Shown one piece after another: positions 27,677 to 37,099 of a stretch of DNA of 37,099 nucleotides (the stretch's first letter is position 1; each line of letters begins with the position of its first letter). Origin of the DNA: Providencia sneebia DSM 19967 (lineage in GTDB: Bacteria; Pseudomonadota; Gammaproteobacteria; Enterobacterales; Enterobacteriaceae); assembly GCF_000314895.2 (NCBI RefSeq), contig NZ_CM001773.1:3256587-3293685 (forward strand), written 5' to 3'. Position numbers and translations under genes: made by a program. The notes below the pieces were generated by a model that saw only the letters and a list, made by a program, of their open reading frames with translations, had not been told where the DNA came from and ran no database searches.

Positions 27677-29914
27677 TTACTGTGAATGGCGTTTTGCTTC
27701 AATAACATCAGGTAATTGATTCAATTTTGCTAATACGCGAGCTAAAACCTGCAAATTATAGATTTCGATGGTCATATCAATTGTGGCAAGTTGCTGCTTA
27801 GTATCACTACGGCTGCTGACACCAAGTACATTCACTTTTTCATTTGCCAAAATCGTGGTGATATCTCGCAGCAAACCACTTCTATCATTTGCGATAACGC
27901 GAACGACTAATGAATAACCACTGGAGTAATTTTCCCCCCAAACGGCATCGACCAGACGTTCCGGCGCATGACTTTGTAATTCAGCCAATTGTTCACAATC
28001 AACACTGTGAATTGAAATCCCTCTGCCTTTGGTAATAAAACCAACGATATCATCACCAGGAATAGGCTGGCAGCAACGCGCAATATGGTGCATAAGGTTA
28101 CCAACACCTTCAACCACAACTCGCCCACTGCTATTACCTTGTGACATTGAGCGAGGTGCCGTTGTTTTATTTTCCAACGTTTTTAATGCTTCGCGATCTG
28201 CTTCTTCTGCTGTCGTCTTCTTGAATTTACTTTGTAAGAAATTGACTAATTGGTTGATACGAATATCACCACCACCAATGCCAGCCAGAACCTCGTCCAA
28301 AGTGTGTACGTTGTAACGCGCAATTAGCAGTTTTTCAGCTTCTTTGATACTAATATCTAAGTGTACCAACTCATTATCTAAAATTTGACGTCCAGCCAAC
28401 ACATTTTTATCGCGATCCTGCTTACGGAACCAGTTGTGTATTTTTGCACGCCCACGGCTTGTTGTTACATAACCTAAATTTGGGTTTAACCAATCACGAC
28501 TTGGGTTTGGGTGTTTTTGAGTGATAATTTCAATCTGATCGCCCATTTGTAATTGATAGCTAAAAGGCACTATTCGCCCACTAATTTTAGCCCCAATACA
28601 GCGGTGCCCCACATCGCTATGAATATGGTAAGCAAAGTCTAATGGCGTAGAACCGGCGGGTAAATCAACAACATCACCTTTAGGCGTAAAGACATAAACG
28701 CGATCATCAAAAACTTGGCTGCGTACTTCATCAAGCATTTCACCTGAATCCGCCATCTCTTCTTGCCAAGCTATTAACTTACGTAACCAAGCAATTCGGC
28801 TCTCATAACTGTCGCCTTTGCCAACGCCTGTCGTGCCCTCTTTATATTTCCAGTGGGCAGCAACACCAAGTTCAGCATCTTCATGCATTTGGCGAGTTCT
28901 GATCTGAATTTCTAGCGTTTTACCATTTGGCCCTAACACAACGGTATGAATTGATTGGTAGCCATTTGGTTTCGGGTTAGCTACGTAATCATCAAACTCA
29001 TCCGGTAGATGGCGAAAATGGGTGTGAACAATACCTAATGCGGCATAACAATCTTGTAAACGTTCAACCACAATACGCACCGCTCTTACATCAAATAATT
29101 CACCAAATGCGAGCGATTTTTTCTTCATCTTGCGCCAAATACTGTAGATATGCTTTGGTCGGCCATAAATTTCGGCTTGAATATTCTCTTTAAGCATTTT
29201 TTTGCGCAAGGTGCTAACAAAATTATCAATGTAATCTTCACGGTCAATACGGCGCTCATGAAGTAACTTGGCAATTTTCTTATATTCATCAGGATGAAGA
29301 TAACGGAAACAGAAGTCCTCTAACTCCCATTTTAATTGCCCAATCCCTAAGCGGTTTGCTAATGGCGCATAGATGTTCGAACACTCTTTAGCGGCTAAAA
29401 CGCGTTCGTCTTCACTGGCATCTTTTACTTCGCGTAAATGGGCGATTCTTTCGGCAAGTTTAATGACAACGCAACGAAAATCTTCCACCATTGACAGTAA
29501 CATGCGGCGGATATTATCAACTTGTACTGAGCTAGTTTCGCCTGATTGTGTCGCTTTTAATTGGCGGATGGCATCCATCTCTAGCACGCCTTTAACGAGC
29601 TGATGAATAGAATGACCGAAATCATCTATGACGGATTGCTCATCAAGTTTATTTTCTTCAACCAAAGGGAAGAGAAGCGCAGCCTGCAAACTGCCAATAT
29701 CCATGCTCAAGGTCGAGAGAATTTCGGTCATTTCAATACCACGCCATAATAATAAAGGCGCGATTTCCTGTCCGGCCAATTTATCATGACAGTATTGCCA
29801 GGTATGGATAAGTTTTTGTTCTAATTGTTGATTATTGAGCTTCAACCCACTTACCCATTTTTCAGGGTCAAACTCACCTGCCGGGGTAAGATGTGCACTT
29901 CTTACAGCAACCAT
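27677..29914 (-). CDS. relA: GTP pyrophosphokinase RelA (stringent response)
   Basis: 745 aa (E. coli 744). Makes (p)ppGpp on ribosomes holding uncharged tRNA. The N-terminal hydrolase-like domain is degenerate: where active HD enzymes carry the His-Asp pair, this has LFPLVEENKLDEQSVIDDFG, as expected for a synthetase-only RelA. The synthetase core (YSIWRKMKKKSLAFGELFDVRAVRIV, PKPNGYQSIHTVVLGPNGKTLEIQIRTRQMHEDAELGVAAHWKYKEG) is complete. TGS (DRVYVFTPKGDVVDLPAGSTPLDFAYHIHSDVGHRC), zinc-finger/conserved-cysteine region (HHIARCCQPIPGDDIVGFIT) and C-terminal ACT domain follow. Start ATG with GGGAGA upstream; 16 bp after rlmD. Confidence 0.98.
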   Translation of the reverse strand: MVAVRSAHLTPAGEFDPEKWVSGLKLNNQQLEQKLIHTWQYCHDKLAGQEIAPLLLWRGIEMTEILSTLSMDIGSLQAALLFPLVEENKLDEQSVIDDFGHSIHQLVKGVLEMDAIRQLKATQSGETSSVQVDNIRRMLLSMVEDFRCVVIKLAERIAHLREVKDASEDERVLAAKECSNIYAPLANRLGIGQLKWELEDFCFRYLHPDEYKKIAKLLHERRIDREDYIDNFVSTLRKKMLKENIQAEIYGRPKHIYSIWRKMKKKSLAFGELFDVRAVRIVVERLQDCYAALGIVHTHFRHLPDEFDDYVANPKPNGYQSIHTVVLGPNGKTLEIQIRTRQMHEDAELGVAAHWKYKEGTTGVGKGDSYESRIAWLRKLIAWQEEMADSGEMLDEVRSQVFDDRVYVFTPKGDVVDLPAGSTPLDFAYHIHSDVGHRCIGAKISGRIVPFSYQLQMGDQIEIITQKHPNPSRDWLNPNLGYVTTSRGRAKIHNWFRKQDRDKNVLAGRQILDNELVHLDISIKEAEKLLIARYNVHTLDEVLAGIGGGDIRINQLVNFLQSKFKKTTAEEADREALKTLENKTTAPRSMSQGNSSGRVVVEGVGNLMHHIARCCQPIPGDDIVGFITKGRGISIHSVDCEQLAELQSHAPERLVDAVWGENYSSGYSLVVRVIANDRSGLLRDITTILANEKVNVLGVSSRSDTKQQLATIDMTIEIYNLQVLARVLAKLNQLPDVIEAKRHSQ

Positions 29915-29930
29915 ATTTTCTCCCTACCTG

Positions 29931-31262
29931 TTAACCTTTTGGACTACACATAAATAGTGCCATTGATTCCAGATGACTCGTTTGTGGAAACATGTCCAAC
30001 ATTCGTAGTTGCATTAACTGATATCCGGCTTCAAGCAAAACTTTGCTATCCCGAGCAAGGGTTGTCGGATTACATGAAACATAGACAATTTTATCAGGCA
30101 TCAGTTTAACTAAATGTTCCATTACACCTGCTGCTCCAGCTCTTGCCGGATCTAATAAAACTTTATTAAACCCTTTTGCAGCCCACGGCTGAGTATGAAT
30201 TTGTGCTTCTAAATTTTCATGGTAGAAGGTCGCATTTTCAATAGCATTGCGCTTAGCATTCAGTCGCGCTTGCTTAACTAAATTCTCAACACCTTCTACA
30301 CCAACAACGGATTGAGCATGTCTGGCGATAGGTAATGTAAAATTCCCCATACCACAAAATAGATCTAACACGCGATCTTGCTCATTAAGCTCAAGCCATT
30401 CAAGCGCTTGAGTCACCATTTTTTGATTTATCTCACCATTAACTTGAATAAAATTTAATGGGCTAAACTGTAAATCCTCGCCAACGACTTGATATTCCGG
30501 CAATGGTGCTGTCTCGGTTAGTGGTTGTAAGCTATCTTGATCGCCCGCTAACCAAACAAAAACTTGATGCTGTTGCTCAAAGTTTTGCAGTAATTTCCTA
30601 TCTTCTAAACTTAATGGCGCCAAATGGCGAAGTAACACAATCACGACATTATCAGCACAGATCAATTCAATATGACCTAATTTCGCCGCAATTTTTAACT
30701 GATTCAAGCAATCCGATAATGGTGCAATAAGTTTATCAAGCTCTTGGTGTAAAACTGGACAATGTTTAATATCAACCAAAGTATTCGACTGTTCTTGGCG
30801 AAAACCCATAACTAAGTATTTATTTTTGGCTTGGTATTGCAAGCCTAATCGAGCTCTTCGCCGATAACCATAAGATTCACCACAAATAACAGGCGTAGCT
30901 TCTTTTCGTACACCCGTTTCTCTTAGCATCATGTGTTGCAATGCATTTGCTTTACTTGTTCTTTGCAAATCAATATCGACATGTTGCTGTTGGCATCCAC
31001 CGCATTGATTAAAATAACGGCAATGTGGTTTCACTCGTTGTACACTGGTTGTTAGCCGTTTAACCACCTTTGCTTTTGCAAAATGGCGCTTTTCTTCAAC
31101 CAATTCAATTCGAGCTTCTTCTCCCGGTAGGACTCCCGCGACAAAAATTGTTTTACCATCAGAGCGAGCTACACCTTGCCCTGCTGCATCTAGACTATCT
31201 ATAGTCACCGTCACTTGACGGCGTTGTATGGTTCGGCGGTTTGGCGAGTAAAATTGGGCCAT
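29931..31262 (-). CDS. rlmD: 23S rRNA (uracil-1939-C5) methyltransferase RlmD
   Basis: 443 aa (E. coli 433). N-terminal TRAM domain ([38 protein letters not shown]), then the 4Fe-4S cysteines ([14 protein letters not shown] plus a later Cys in the KHCPVL segment), then the SAM-binding methyltransferase fold ([16 protein letters not shown]) and the catalytic motif [13 protein letters not shown], whose Cys attacks uracil. Upstream of relA as in E. coli. No strong ribosome site before the ATG. barA, which neighbours rlmD in E. coli, is absent. Confidence 0.97.
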   Translation of the reverse strand: MAQFYSPNRRTIQRRQVTVTIDSLDAAGQGVARSDGKTIFVAGVLPGEEARIELVEEKRHFAKAKVVKRLTTSVQRVKPHCRYFNQCGGCQQQHVDIDLQRTSKANALQHMMLRETGVRKEATPVICGESYGYRRRARLGLQYQAKNKYLVMGFRQEQSNTLVDIKHCPVLHQELDKLIAPLSDCLNQLKIAAKLGHIELICADNVVIVLLRHLAPLSLEDRKLLQNFEQQHQVFVWLAGDQDSLQPLTETAPLPEYQVVGEDLQFSPLNFIQVNGEINQKMVTQALEWLELNEQDRVLDLFCGMGNFTLPIARHAQSVVGVEGVENLVKQARLNAKRNAIENATFYHENLEAQIHTQPWAAKGFNKVLLDPARAGAAGVMEHLVKLMPDKIVYVSCNPTTLARDSKVLLEAGYQLMQLRMLDMFPQTSHLESMALFMCSPKG

Positions 31263-31744
31263 AATTCGTCACTACGAGGAGTTAATTTTTAGAAAAAATA
31301 AAGATAATTTCACTCTATTTCATAATAATACTAATGACTCGTATAAAATACAGTCAGTAAAAACTGGGCTTATGATAGCAGTTTTTTGGCAAAGATCAGT
31401 TATCACTTTTTCTCTTATCCGCTGTTTTTTACTCTTTTTTACGCTTTTTTGAGTTCTCTTGCTTTCTAAAATCCAATATTACTAAATGACATAAACAAAA
31501 TAAGCAGCATTAAAAAACACCAGCAGTATATTATGCTTAACACTTTAATTAAATGTATATGACATTCCATTCAACGTTAATCATCAGAAAGTATTAATCT
31601 TTTCAGTACAATCTGAGAAATCCAAAAGGCCATTCACATCATAGATAAATTAATAGTACGGATAACTCAGGAGCATATATAAATATATTGCCCTGAGCAT
31701 CTAGTGTGAGAATAATAATATGAAAACAAACAAAAAACAAAAAA
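31263..31744. other. non-coding gap between dgt and rlmD
   Basis: About 480 bp, AT-rich, with no convincing gene. A bulged hairpin with CTCAGG (31666-31671) and CCTGAG (31692-31697) around an AT-rich loop lies just after the dgt end, possibly a 3' structure. The left part must hold the rlmD-relA promoter. It coincides with a synteny break relative to E. coli. Confidence 0.45.
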
Positions 31745-33268
31745 TCAATTAGAAACCATACACTTACGATACTCTTCATAAGCATAATGATCAGTCATGC
31801 CGCTTAAATAATCTTGGATCAACCTAGCGCGATAATAAAATTCTAAAATCGCTTTTTCTGTTTCATCTGTAGCAATAATATTTTCAATAGATTCATTGTA
31901 TGAAAGACAATGTTTATTCGATAACTTATGGAACAAACGTGTTTCGATGAAATATTTTTTATGATAATTATCTTTTGCTAAAGAGATAAAATCATTCTTT
32001 TCAAGCATCAATAATGGGCGATAAAAATCTAATAACCCATTAATAATTCTATATCCTTGCAATTCTAAGTCTTCAACTTCGTGATGATTAAAAACATGCT
32101 TAAATGCAACCATTTTGAGTGCTTTGAGTAATTGATGCGCGGGGCTTTTATCTTCTAACAAAGCACTATTGAAATTTCCTGCATAGATTTCGGGAAGATT
32201 GTCAATAAATCGCTTAGCGCTATAACGAGCCAATCTAGTCGTTATATTTACCCTCAAATACATAAAAAATTGGTCTTGTTGAACTCGTTTCGTGTGGTTA
32301 TCATTGATGTTATTAAACGCAGCCATAACGGTTTCATCAAACAAATCACCTTCTTTTACTGCTCCCCACTCTTCTTTTAAACGACTGATCAGTTGCTCAA
32401 CCGTGAGAATGCCCTTCTCGACAGCATCATCCAAATCAGCAATACAATAGGAGATATCATCTGCGGCTTCCATAATATAAGAGAGTGGAAAACGGCAATA
32501 TTTTTCCATACCTAATTTTTTATATAATTCATTCACAAAACTAAGTTCAGACCAGTAATAACCCGGCTTTTTCATTAAATAACTAAATTCATTTGGGATA
32601 GGGTCGAGGTCGTATGCTCCACGTGTATATTTTAAAATTGAACCAACTTGTGCATAAGTGAGATTAAGTTTTAATAAATGATGTGCCATTCGCAGCCCTT
32701 GGGCATTACCTTCAAAAGAGCATAAATCCCGCTTTAACTGCCGCCGGAATAGATCTAAACGGGCATCCCCCGTTAGCCGTAATACTGCAATACGGCAAGG
32801 ATCAGCAAAATCTGGTGTGAATTGATAGTCAGGCGCCAGTAATTGACTAAACCAGCTTTGTATTGCGGCTTCACCAAAATGACCAAAGGGCGGATTGCCA
32901 ATATCATGCATTAAACAAGACATCTCAACGAGACTTTCAAAAGCATCACTACGTTGATCAAGCCCATACTTTTCTAATAGTTTTTTCTTTTTTAGCTCAT
33001 AAATAACTGTTTTACTGATATAACGCCCAACTTGCTGAACTTCAAGAGAATGTGTTAACCGACTACGCACCGCCGCATTTTTTTCCAAAGGAAAAACTTG
33101 TGTTTTTTGCTGTAAACGGCGGATTGCCGCAGAATTAATAATCCGGCCGCGATCACTTTCAAATTGCCGATTAACCGCATCCTCATTTTCAATAGAAATT
33201 TTGGGGGATTTAGGACTGACATAATTTCTTAGATAATTTAATTTAGTTAGAAAATTTATCTCACTCAC
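31745..33268 (-). CDS. dgt: deoxyguanosinetriphosphate triphosphohydrolase
   Basis: 507 aa (E. coli 505). Hydrolyses dGTP to deoxyguanosine and triphosphate. The HD-domain metal ligands are present: H in RSRLTHSLEVQQVGRYI, HD in SCLMHDIGNPPFGHFGEAAI, and D in ADDISYCIADLDDAVEKG. N-terminal NRQFESDRGRIINSAAIRRLQQKTQVFPLE is characteristic. Divergent from mtnN, the same gene pair and orientation as in E. coli. Confidence 0.97.
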   Translation of the reverse strand: MSEINFLTKLNYLRNYVSPKSPKISIENEDAVNRQFESDRGRIINSAAIRRLQQKTQVFPLEKNAAVRSRLTHSLEVQQVGRYISKTVIYELKKKKLLEKYGLDQRSDAFESLVEMSCLMHDIGNPPFGHFGEAAIQSWFSQLLAPDYQFTPDFADPCRIAVLRLTGDARLDLFRRQLKRDLCSFEGNAQGLRMAHHLLKLNLTYAQVGSILKYTRGAYDLDPIPNEFSYLMKKPGYYWSELSFVNELYKKLGMEKYCRFPLSYIMEAADDISYCIADLDDAVEKGILTVEQLISRLKEEWGAVKEGDLFDETVMAAFNNINDNHTKRVQQDQFFMYLRVNITTRLARYSAKRFIDNLPEIYAGNFNSALLEDKSPAHQLLKALKMVAFKHVFNHHEVEDLELQGYRIINGLLDFYRPLLMLEKNDFISLAKDNYHKKYFIETRLFHKLSNKHCLSYNESIENIIATDETEKAILEFYYRARLIQDYLSGMTDHYAYEEYRKCMVSN

Positions 33269-33503
33269 ATCAATTCCTCATCTTTATTAATATCAGTACA
33301 AAATAACTCGAATTGCAGTTAAGGGACAAGAGAATACATCACACAACATCAAGATAATGCTTGATACAACAACAGACATAATTCGTTATATCATTAATTT
33401 CGACTAAAAATAGGGGGAAAGGTACAGACATTATGCAGTTCAATGCTACACTTTGAATATCTCAATCTTAACTGATTAATTAACCAACTGAGAGTGTGAC
33501 ATA

Positions 33504-34196
33504 ATGAAAGTGGGTATCATAGGCGCCATGGAGCAAGAAGTTGCTATCCTGCGTGAACAAATTGAAAACTGTCAAACTTTGAGCCGTGCAGGTTGCGAAA
33601 TTTATACTGGAAAAATCAATGGTGTTGATGTCGCACTATTGAAATCAGGAATTGGTAAAGTCGCCGCTGCTGTCGGAACAACATTGTTACTTGAACTATT
33701 CAAACCTGATGTTGTGATTAATACAGGATCTGCTGGCGGCTTAGATCCGCGCCTTAATGTCGGTGATATTGTTGTCTCTACCGAAGTACGCTATCACGAT
33801 GTTGATGTGACTGCTTTTGGCTATGAACCGGGACAAATGGCGCAATGCCCACCTGCTTTTATCGCTGATCCGAACCTTATTTCACTCGCAGAAAAATGCA
33901 TTAAGCAGCTTGATATGAATGCTGTCCGTGGTTTGATATGTAGCGGTGATGCATTTATTAATGGCGCAGAACCTTTAGCTCGCATTAAAAAGATGTTCCC
34001 GCATGTTGCAGCTGTTGAAATGGAAGCAACGGCAATTGGTCAAGTTTGCCAACAATTTCAAACACCTTTTGTTGTTGTGCGCGCGATTTCTGATGTTGCA
34101 GATAAAGAATCTCATACTAGTTTTGATGAGTTCTTACCTGTTGCTGCACGCCAATCTTCAATCATGATTAGCGCCATCTTAGCTGAACTCGCTTAA
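33504..34196 (+). CDS. mtnN: 5'-methylthioadenosine/S-adenosylhomocysteine nucleosidase
   Basis: 230 aa (E. coli 232). Cleaves MTA and SAH, recycling methylation by-products and feeding AI-2 synthesis. [16 protein letters not shown] contains the catalytic-site Glu12; the phosphorylase-family glycine motif [12 protein letters not shown], the substrate-binding [11 protein letters not shown] and the general-acid region [10 protein letters not shown] are intact. Ribosome site GAGAGTGTGACATA-ATG. Its own terminator separates it from btuF. Confidence 0.97.
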   Translation: MKVGIIGAMEQEVAILREQIENCQTLSRAGCEIYTGKINGVDVALLKSGIGKVAAAVGTTLLLELFKPDVVINTGSAGGLDPRLNVGDIVVSTEVRYHDVDVTAFGYEPGQMAQCPPAFIADPNLISLAEKCIKQLDMNAVRGLICSGDAFINGAEPLARIKKMFPHVAAVEMEATAIGQVCQQFQTPFVVVRAISDVADKESHTSFDEFLPVAARQSSIMISAILAELA

Positions 34197-34216
34197 GTAA
34201 CATGAATTGACCTATT

Positions 34217-34250
34217 AAGGCATTAATAACATCTGTTATTGATGCCTTTT
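34217..34250 (+). terminator. terminator between mtnN and btuF
   Basis: AAGGCATTAATAAC (34217-34230) pairs with GTTATTGATGCCTT (34235-34248) with one G-U pair, followed by TTCTATTT. It separates btuF from mtnN, so btuF likely has its own promoter. Confidence 0.85.
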
Positions 34251-34311
34251 CTATTTATTGATTACCTTAATTAACGAAAATACGACCAAATATTGTTTGG
34301 AATAAATAAAG

Positions 34312-35141
34312 ATGAAATGGATCACTAATCACTTTCAAGCACTCTTGCTATTAGTGTGTTTTTTATTCAATGCACAGGCTATTGCAGAGCCTAAACAGCG
34401 CGTCATTAGCTTGTCGCCTGCTAATACAGAATTGGCTTATGCTGCAGGGCTTGGAGAGAGTTTAATTGCAGTTAGTGCTTATTCAGATTATCCACCTCAA
34501 GCACAACAAATTGAACAAATTGCTGACTGGCAAGGTTTAAATGTTGAGCGGATCATCGCGCTAAAACCAGATCTGATCTTAGCTTGGCGAGGCGGTAATC
34601 CGCAGCGCCCACTAGATCAACTCGCCTCTTTGGGATTTCCAGTCGTTTATTTCGACCCAGATACCGTTGATTCAGTGATTGATGCTCTGGAACAATTAAA
34701 AATATTTAGTCCACACCCTGAAATTGCTGAGAAAAATATACTTTCTATGCGCGAGCAATTAAAACATCTACAACAATTAAATACCAAACAGGGTAATAAG
34801 AAAAAAAGGTGTTTATTCAATTAGGTACGCATCCGTTATTCAGTGCAGGCAACAATACGCTACAAAATAGCTTAGTTTCATTATGTGGTGGAGAAAATAT
34901 CTTTGAAAAGAGTACCGTGCCTTGGCCACAAGTTAGTCGTGAACAAGTTTTAGCTAGAAAACCGGATGTTATTGTGATGACAGGCAGTATTGAACAGGAA
35001 AAAGTTGTAGAACAGTTTTGGCAATCACAACTTTCTGTGCCAATTATACGTCTAAATGAAGATTGGTTTCACCGCGCCGGACCAAGAGTGCTGTTAGCCG
35101 CGCAATCTTTATGTGAGCAACTGAATTCAGATAATAAATAG
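34312..35141 (+). pseudogene. btuF: vitamin B12 periplasmic binding protein BtuF, frameshifted at an A7 run
   Basis: Two frames together give one BtuF (about 276 aa; E. coli 266). The first (34312-34824) has a signal peptide ([17 protein letters not shown]) and the N-lobe [60 protein letters not shown]. The second picks up in the -1 frame around 34806: [77 protein letters not shown]. In E. coli the join reads KPKKRVFLQFG; here AAG AAA AAA AGG then runs to a stop in four codons. One missing A in the run at 34801-34807 explains it. Both lobes are otherwise well conserved, so the event is recent, an assembly error, or rescued by slippage. BtuF delivers cobalamin to BtuCD. Confidence 0.85.
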
Positions 35142-35296
35142 AAGAAAAGTTAGCCGAAAAGAATGTGATATTGGGATACTAATTAGTAATAATTATGATG
35201 ATTGAATTGATTACTTACCAATAATAATTAACCACTTTAATCTGAAGGCACAAGGAGGGGAAAACCACGCTTTTATCCCGCTTTGTCAACAACCTC

Positions 35297-35321
35297 AAAG
35301 AGGGGAAAATCCCCTCTTTTA
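35297..35321. terminator. bidirectional terminator between btuF and erpA
   Basis: AAAGAGGGGA (35297-35306) pairs with TCCCCTCTTT (35310-35319) around AAA. Located 8 bp after the erpA stop on the minus strand and downstream of btuF on the plus strand, so it probably serves both convergent genes. Confidence 0.8.
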
Positions 35322-35328
35322 TCAGAAA

Positions 35329-35673
35329 TTAAACACTGAATGAAGAACCACAACCACAAGTTGATTTTGCATTAGGGTTGGTCACCACAAAACGTGAGCC
35401 TTCTAATCCTTCAGTATAATCAACACTACCGCCCACTAAATATTGTAGGCTCATAGGATCAACAACCAAAGCAACACCTTGCTTTTCAATTGTCATATCA
35501 CCTTCGTTAATTTGGTCATCAAAGGTAAAGCCGTATTGGAAACCGCTGCACCCACCACCAGTGATATAAACACGCAGACGCAGATTCGGATTATCTTCAT
35601 CAGAGACTAAGTCTTTTACTTTAATTGCTGCCGCATCAGTAAACTGCAACGGCAGAGCTGCATCATCACTCAT
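35329..35673 (-). CDS. erpA: A-type iron-sulfur cluster insertion protein ErpA
   Basis: 114 aa from ATG 35673 (same as E. coli), with GGAG six bases upstream; upstream in-frame codons (MIGMELK) are not needed. Transfers Fe-S clusters to apoproteins such as IspG. The three cluster-binding cysteines are in [11 protein letters not shown] and STCGCGSSF, with the C-terminal CGC signature intact. Divergent from hemL as in E. coli; yadS (between erpA and btuF there) is absent. Confidence 0.97.
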   Translation of the reverse strand: MSDDAALPLQFTDAAAIKVKDLVSDEDNPNLRLRVYITGGGCSGFQYGFTFDDQINEGDMTIEKQGVALVVDPMSLQYLVGGSVDYTEGLEGSRFVVTNPNAKSTCGCGSSFSV

Positions 35674-36010
35674 TTTTAACTCCATACCGATCAAGCGGTA
35701 AATTCAGCGTAAGCAAGCAGCCTACTCAGATCAATTACCTTAATTATCCGCCAGCTTATCCATTGATTCAAGTGCTGTAACACATTTCCACACTTTTAAG
35801 CATGTTAAAAGGAATTGCTCAAACGATTTTCAAGCCTGTTTTATGTCAAACTCTTTGAAAAGATAAAAATTTCGAGTAAGCCAATTTCCAAGAGCAATAA
35901 TAAAGATAGTAAGCGCGTCAATGAATGTCATTTGGTTTAATTGGTTCAGTGATTTAGAATAACAAGATTATTTTACGTAGACTAATATCGCCTTTTTTCA
36001 GGAGCCTTGC
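35674..36010. other. divergent promoter region of erpA and hemL
   Basis: About 335 bp without an open frame of note. It must contain the leftward erpA and rightward hemL promoters. No clear IscR-type site could be recognised by eye. The hemL ribosome site CAGGAG (35999-36004) is at the right end. Confidence 0.5.
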
Positions 36011-37099
36011 ATGAGCCACTCTTTAGACCTATACAATGAAGCACAACAGCTTATTCCTGGTGGTGTCAATTCACCCGTTCGCGCTTTTAATGGCGTTGGT
36101 GGTACACCACTCTTTATTGAACGTGCTGATGGCGCTTATATTTATGATGTCGATGGTAAAGCTTACATTGATTATGTCGGTTCTTGGGGCCCAATGGTTC
36201 TCGGCCATAATCATCCTGCTATCCGTGATGCCGTAATTAAAGCCGTAAATAAAGGTTTAAGCTTTGGAGCCCCCACTGCCGCTGAAGTGGAGATGGCGAA
36301 ATTAGTTTGTGAACTGATCCCATCTATTGACATGATACGCATGGTGAACTCGGGCACAGAAGCCACTATGAGTGCAATCCGCCTTGCTCGTGGCTATACA
36401 GGGCGTGATAAGATCATTAAATTCGAAGGCTGTTATCATGGTCATGCTGATTGCTTGCTAGTCAAAGCAGGTTCAGGTGCTTTAACCATGGGAGAACCAA
36501 ACTCGCCGGGCGTGCCTGAAGACTTTGTTAAACATACTTTAACTTGCACTTATAACGACCTCACATCTGTTCGCCAAGCATTTGAAAATTACCCTGAAGA
36601 TATTGCTTGTGTCATCGTCGAACCTGTCGCAGGTAATATGAATTGCGTGCCACCAACTGCTGAATTTTTACCGGGTTTACGCGATTTATGTGATGAGTTC
36701 GGTGCTTTACTTATCATTGACGAAGTGATGACAGGATTCCGTGTCGCGTTAGGCGGCGCTCAAGATTACTATGATGTGCAACCCGATTTAACCTGCTTAG
36801 GTAAAATTATTGGTGGTGGTATGCCTGTTGGTGCATTTGGTGGCCGCCATGAAGTAATGGAAAAATTAGCGCCTCTAGGTCCTGTTTACCAAGCAGGAAC
36901 ATTATCAGGCAACCCAGTCGCAATGGCAGCAGGTCTTGCTTGCCTCAATGAAGTTTCACAACCGGGCGTGCATTCCCGTCTTAATGAACTGACAACCAAA
37001 TTAGCGCATGGTTTAAGACGCGTATCAAAAGAGCAAGGCATTCCAATGGTGATTAACCATGTTGGTGGTATGTTTGGTATTTTCTTTACTGATGCAAAA
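36011..37099 (+). CDS. hemL: glutamate-1-semialdehyde 2,1-aminomutase, 5' part
   Basis: Open from ATG 36011 to the window edge, 363 codons of an expected about 426. Starts [26 protein letters not shown]. Class III aminotransferase fold; converts glutamate-1-semialdehyde to 5-aminolevulinate in haem synthesis. Visible: the phosphate-binding [36 protein letters not shown], the PLP-ring region [12 protein letters not shown] (Asp), and the PLP-lysine in [20 protein letters not shown], followed by [24 protein letters not shown] lies six bases before ATG. The C-terminus lies outside the window. Confidence 0.97.
   Translation, partial: MSHSLDLYNEAQQLIPGGVNSPVRAFNGVGGTPLFIERADGAYIYDVDGKAYIDYVGSWGPMVLGHNHPAIRDAVIKAVNKGLSFGAPTAAEVEMAKLVCELIPSIDMIRMVNSGTEATMSAIRLARGYTGRDKIIKFEGCYHGHADCLLVKAGSGALTMGEPNSPGVPEDFVKHTLTCTYNDLTSVRQAFENYPEDIACVIVEPVAGNMNCVPPTAEFLPGLRDLCDEFGALLIIDEVMTGFRVALGGAQDYYDVQPDLTCLGKIIGGGMPVGAFGGRHEVMEKLAPLGPVYQAGTLSGNPVAMAAGLACLNEVSQPGVHSRLNELTTKLAHGLRRVSKEQGIPMVINHVGGMFGIFFTDAK

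Noticed and set aside
34802..34808. AAAAAAG in btuF as a canonical programmed -1 frameshift site
   Set aside because: The codon phase is wrong for tandem A-AAA-AAG slippage, and there is no obvious upstream SD-like element or downstream stem as in dnaX.
36036..36236. 66-codon plus-strand frame
   Set aside because: Out-of-frame overlap with hemL, whose true frame starts at 36011 and is unmistakable.

Overview
The window looks like an AT-rich enterobacterial chromosome, most likely Providencia or another member of the Morganellaceae. The evidence is gene content and order close to E. coli (recR-ybaB-dnaX-apt, acrR/acrAB, eno-pyrG-mazG-relA-rlmD, dgt/mtnN/btuF/erpA/hemL), housekeeping proteins of nearly E. 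coli length, and low GC. The species call is inference from content, not from a search.

Layout. (1) 1-2600: early end of a Mu-like prophage: MuA-type transposase (cut off just after the first catalytic Asp), Ner-like regulator and a divergent HTH repressor, with a dense array of operator half-sites between and inside them. An unrelated open frame follows the cut, so this is probably a decayed or internally deleted prophage. It lies where htpG would follow recR in E. coli. (2) 2751-6313: minus-strand apt, dnaX, ybaB, recR. dnaX carries a complete programmed frameshift cassette for the short gamma subunit. (3) 6458-8712: priC and rsmS (ybaM), separated here by an inverted FUSC-like membrane protein gene and an AT-rich gap. 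(4) 8730-17711: minus-strand acrR-ychN-mscK, divergent from the acrAB multidrug efflux operon, with a 24-bp AcrR operator between. (5) 17863-23334: accessory block with a stand-alone TPS (filamentous-haemagglutinin secretion) domain protein, a DASS anion symporter, a 0.9-kb AT-rich gap, and a two-gene unit made of a putative papain-fold/RTX-type calcium-binding effector overlapping an exported Sel1-repeat protein. (6) 23552-31262: minus-strand rlmD, relA, mazG, pyrG, eno. (7) 31745-37099: dgt (-), mtnN (+), btuF (+, broken by a one-base frameshift in an A7 run), erpA (-) and the first 363 codons of hemL (+), which runs off the window.

The most notable item is the candidate effector-immunity pair at 21212-23334. 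A protein without signal peptide, with an H-then-C permuted papain-like N-terminal part and EF-hand-like calcium loops, is translationally coupled to a periplasmic Sel1-repeat protein, the arrangement expected of a secreted cell-wall-acting toxin and its periplasmic immunity protein. Next are the orphan TPS protein, the btuF frameshift, and the repressor operator array extending into the repressor's own coding region. Three chromosome segments that are far apart in E. coli (acr at about 10 min, eno-relA at about 62 min, dgt-hemL at about 4 min) are contiguous here; the accessory block sits at the first junction and an unexplained 480-bp gap at the second.
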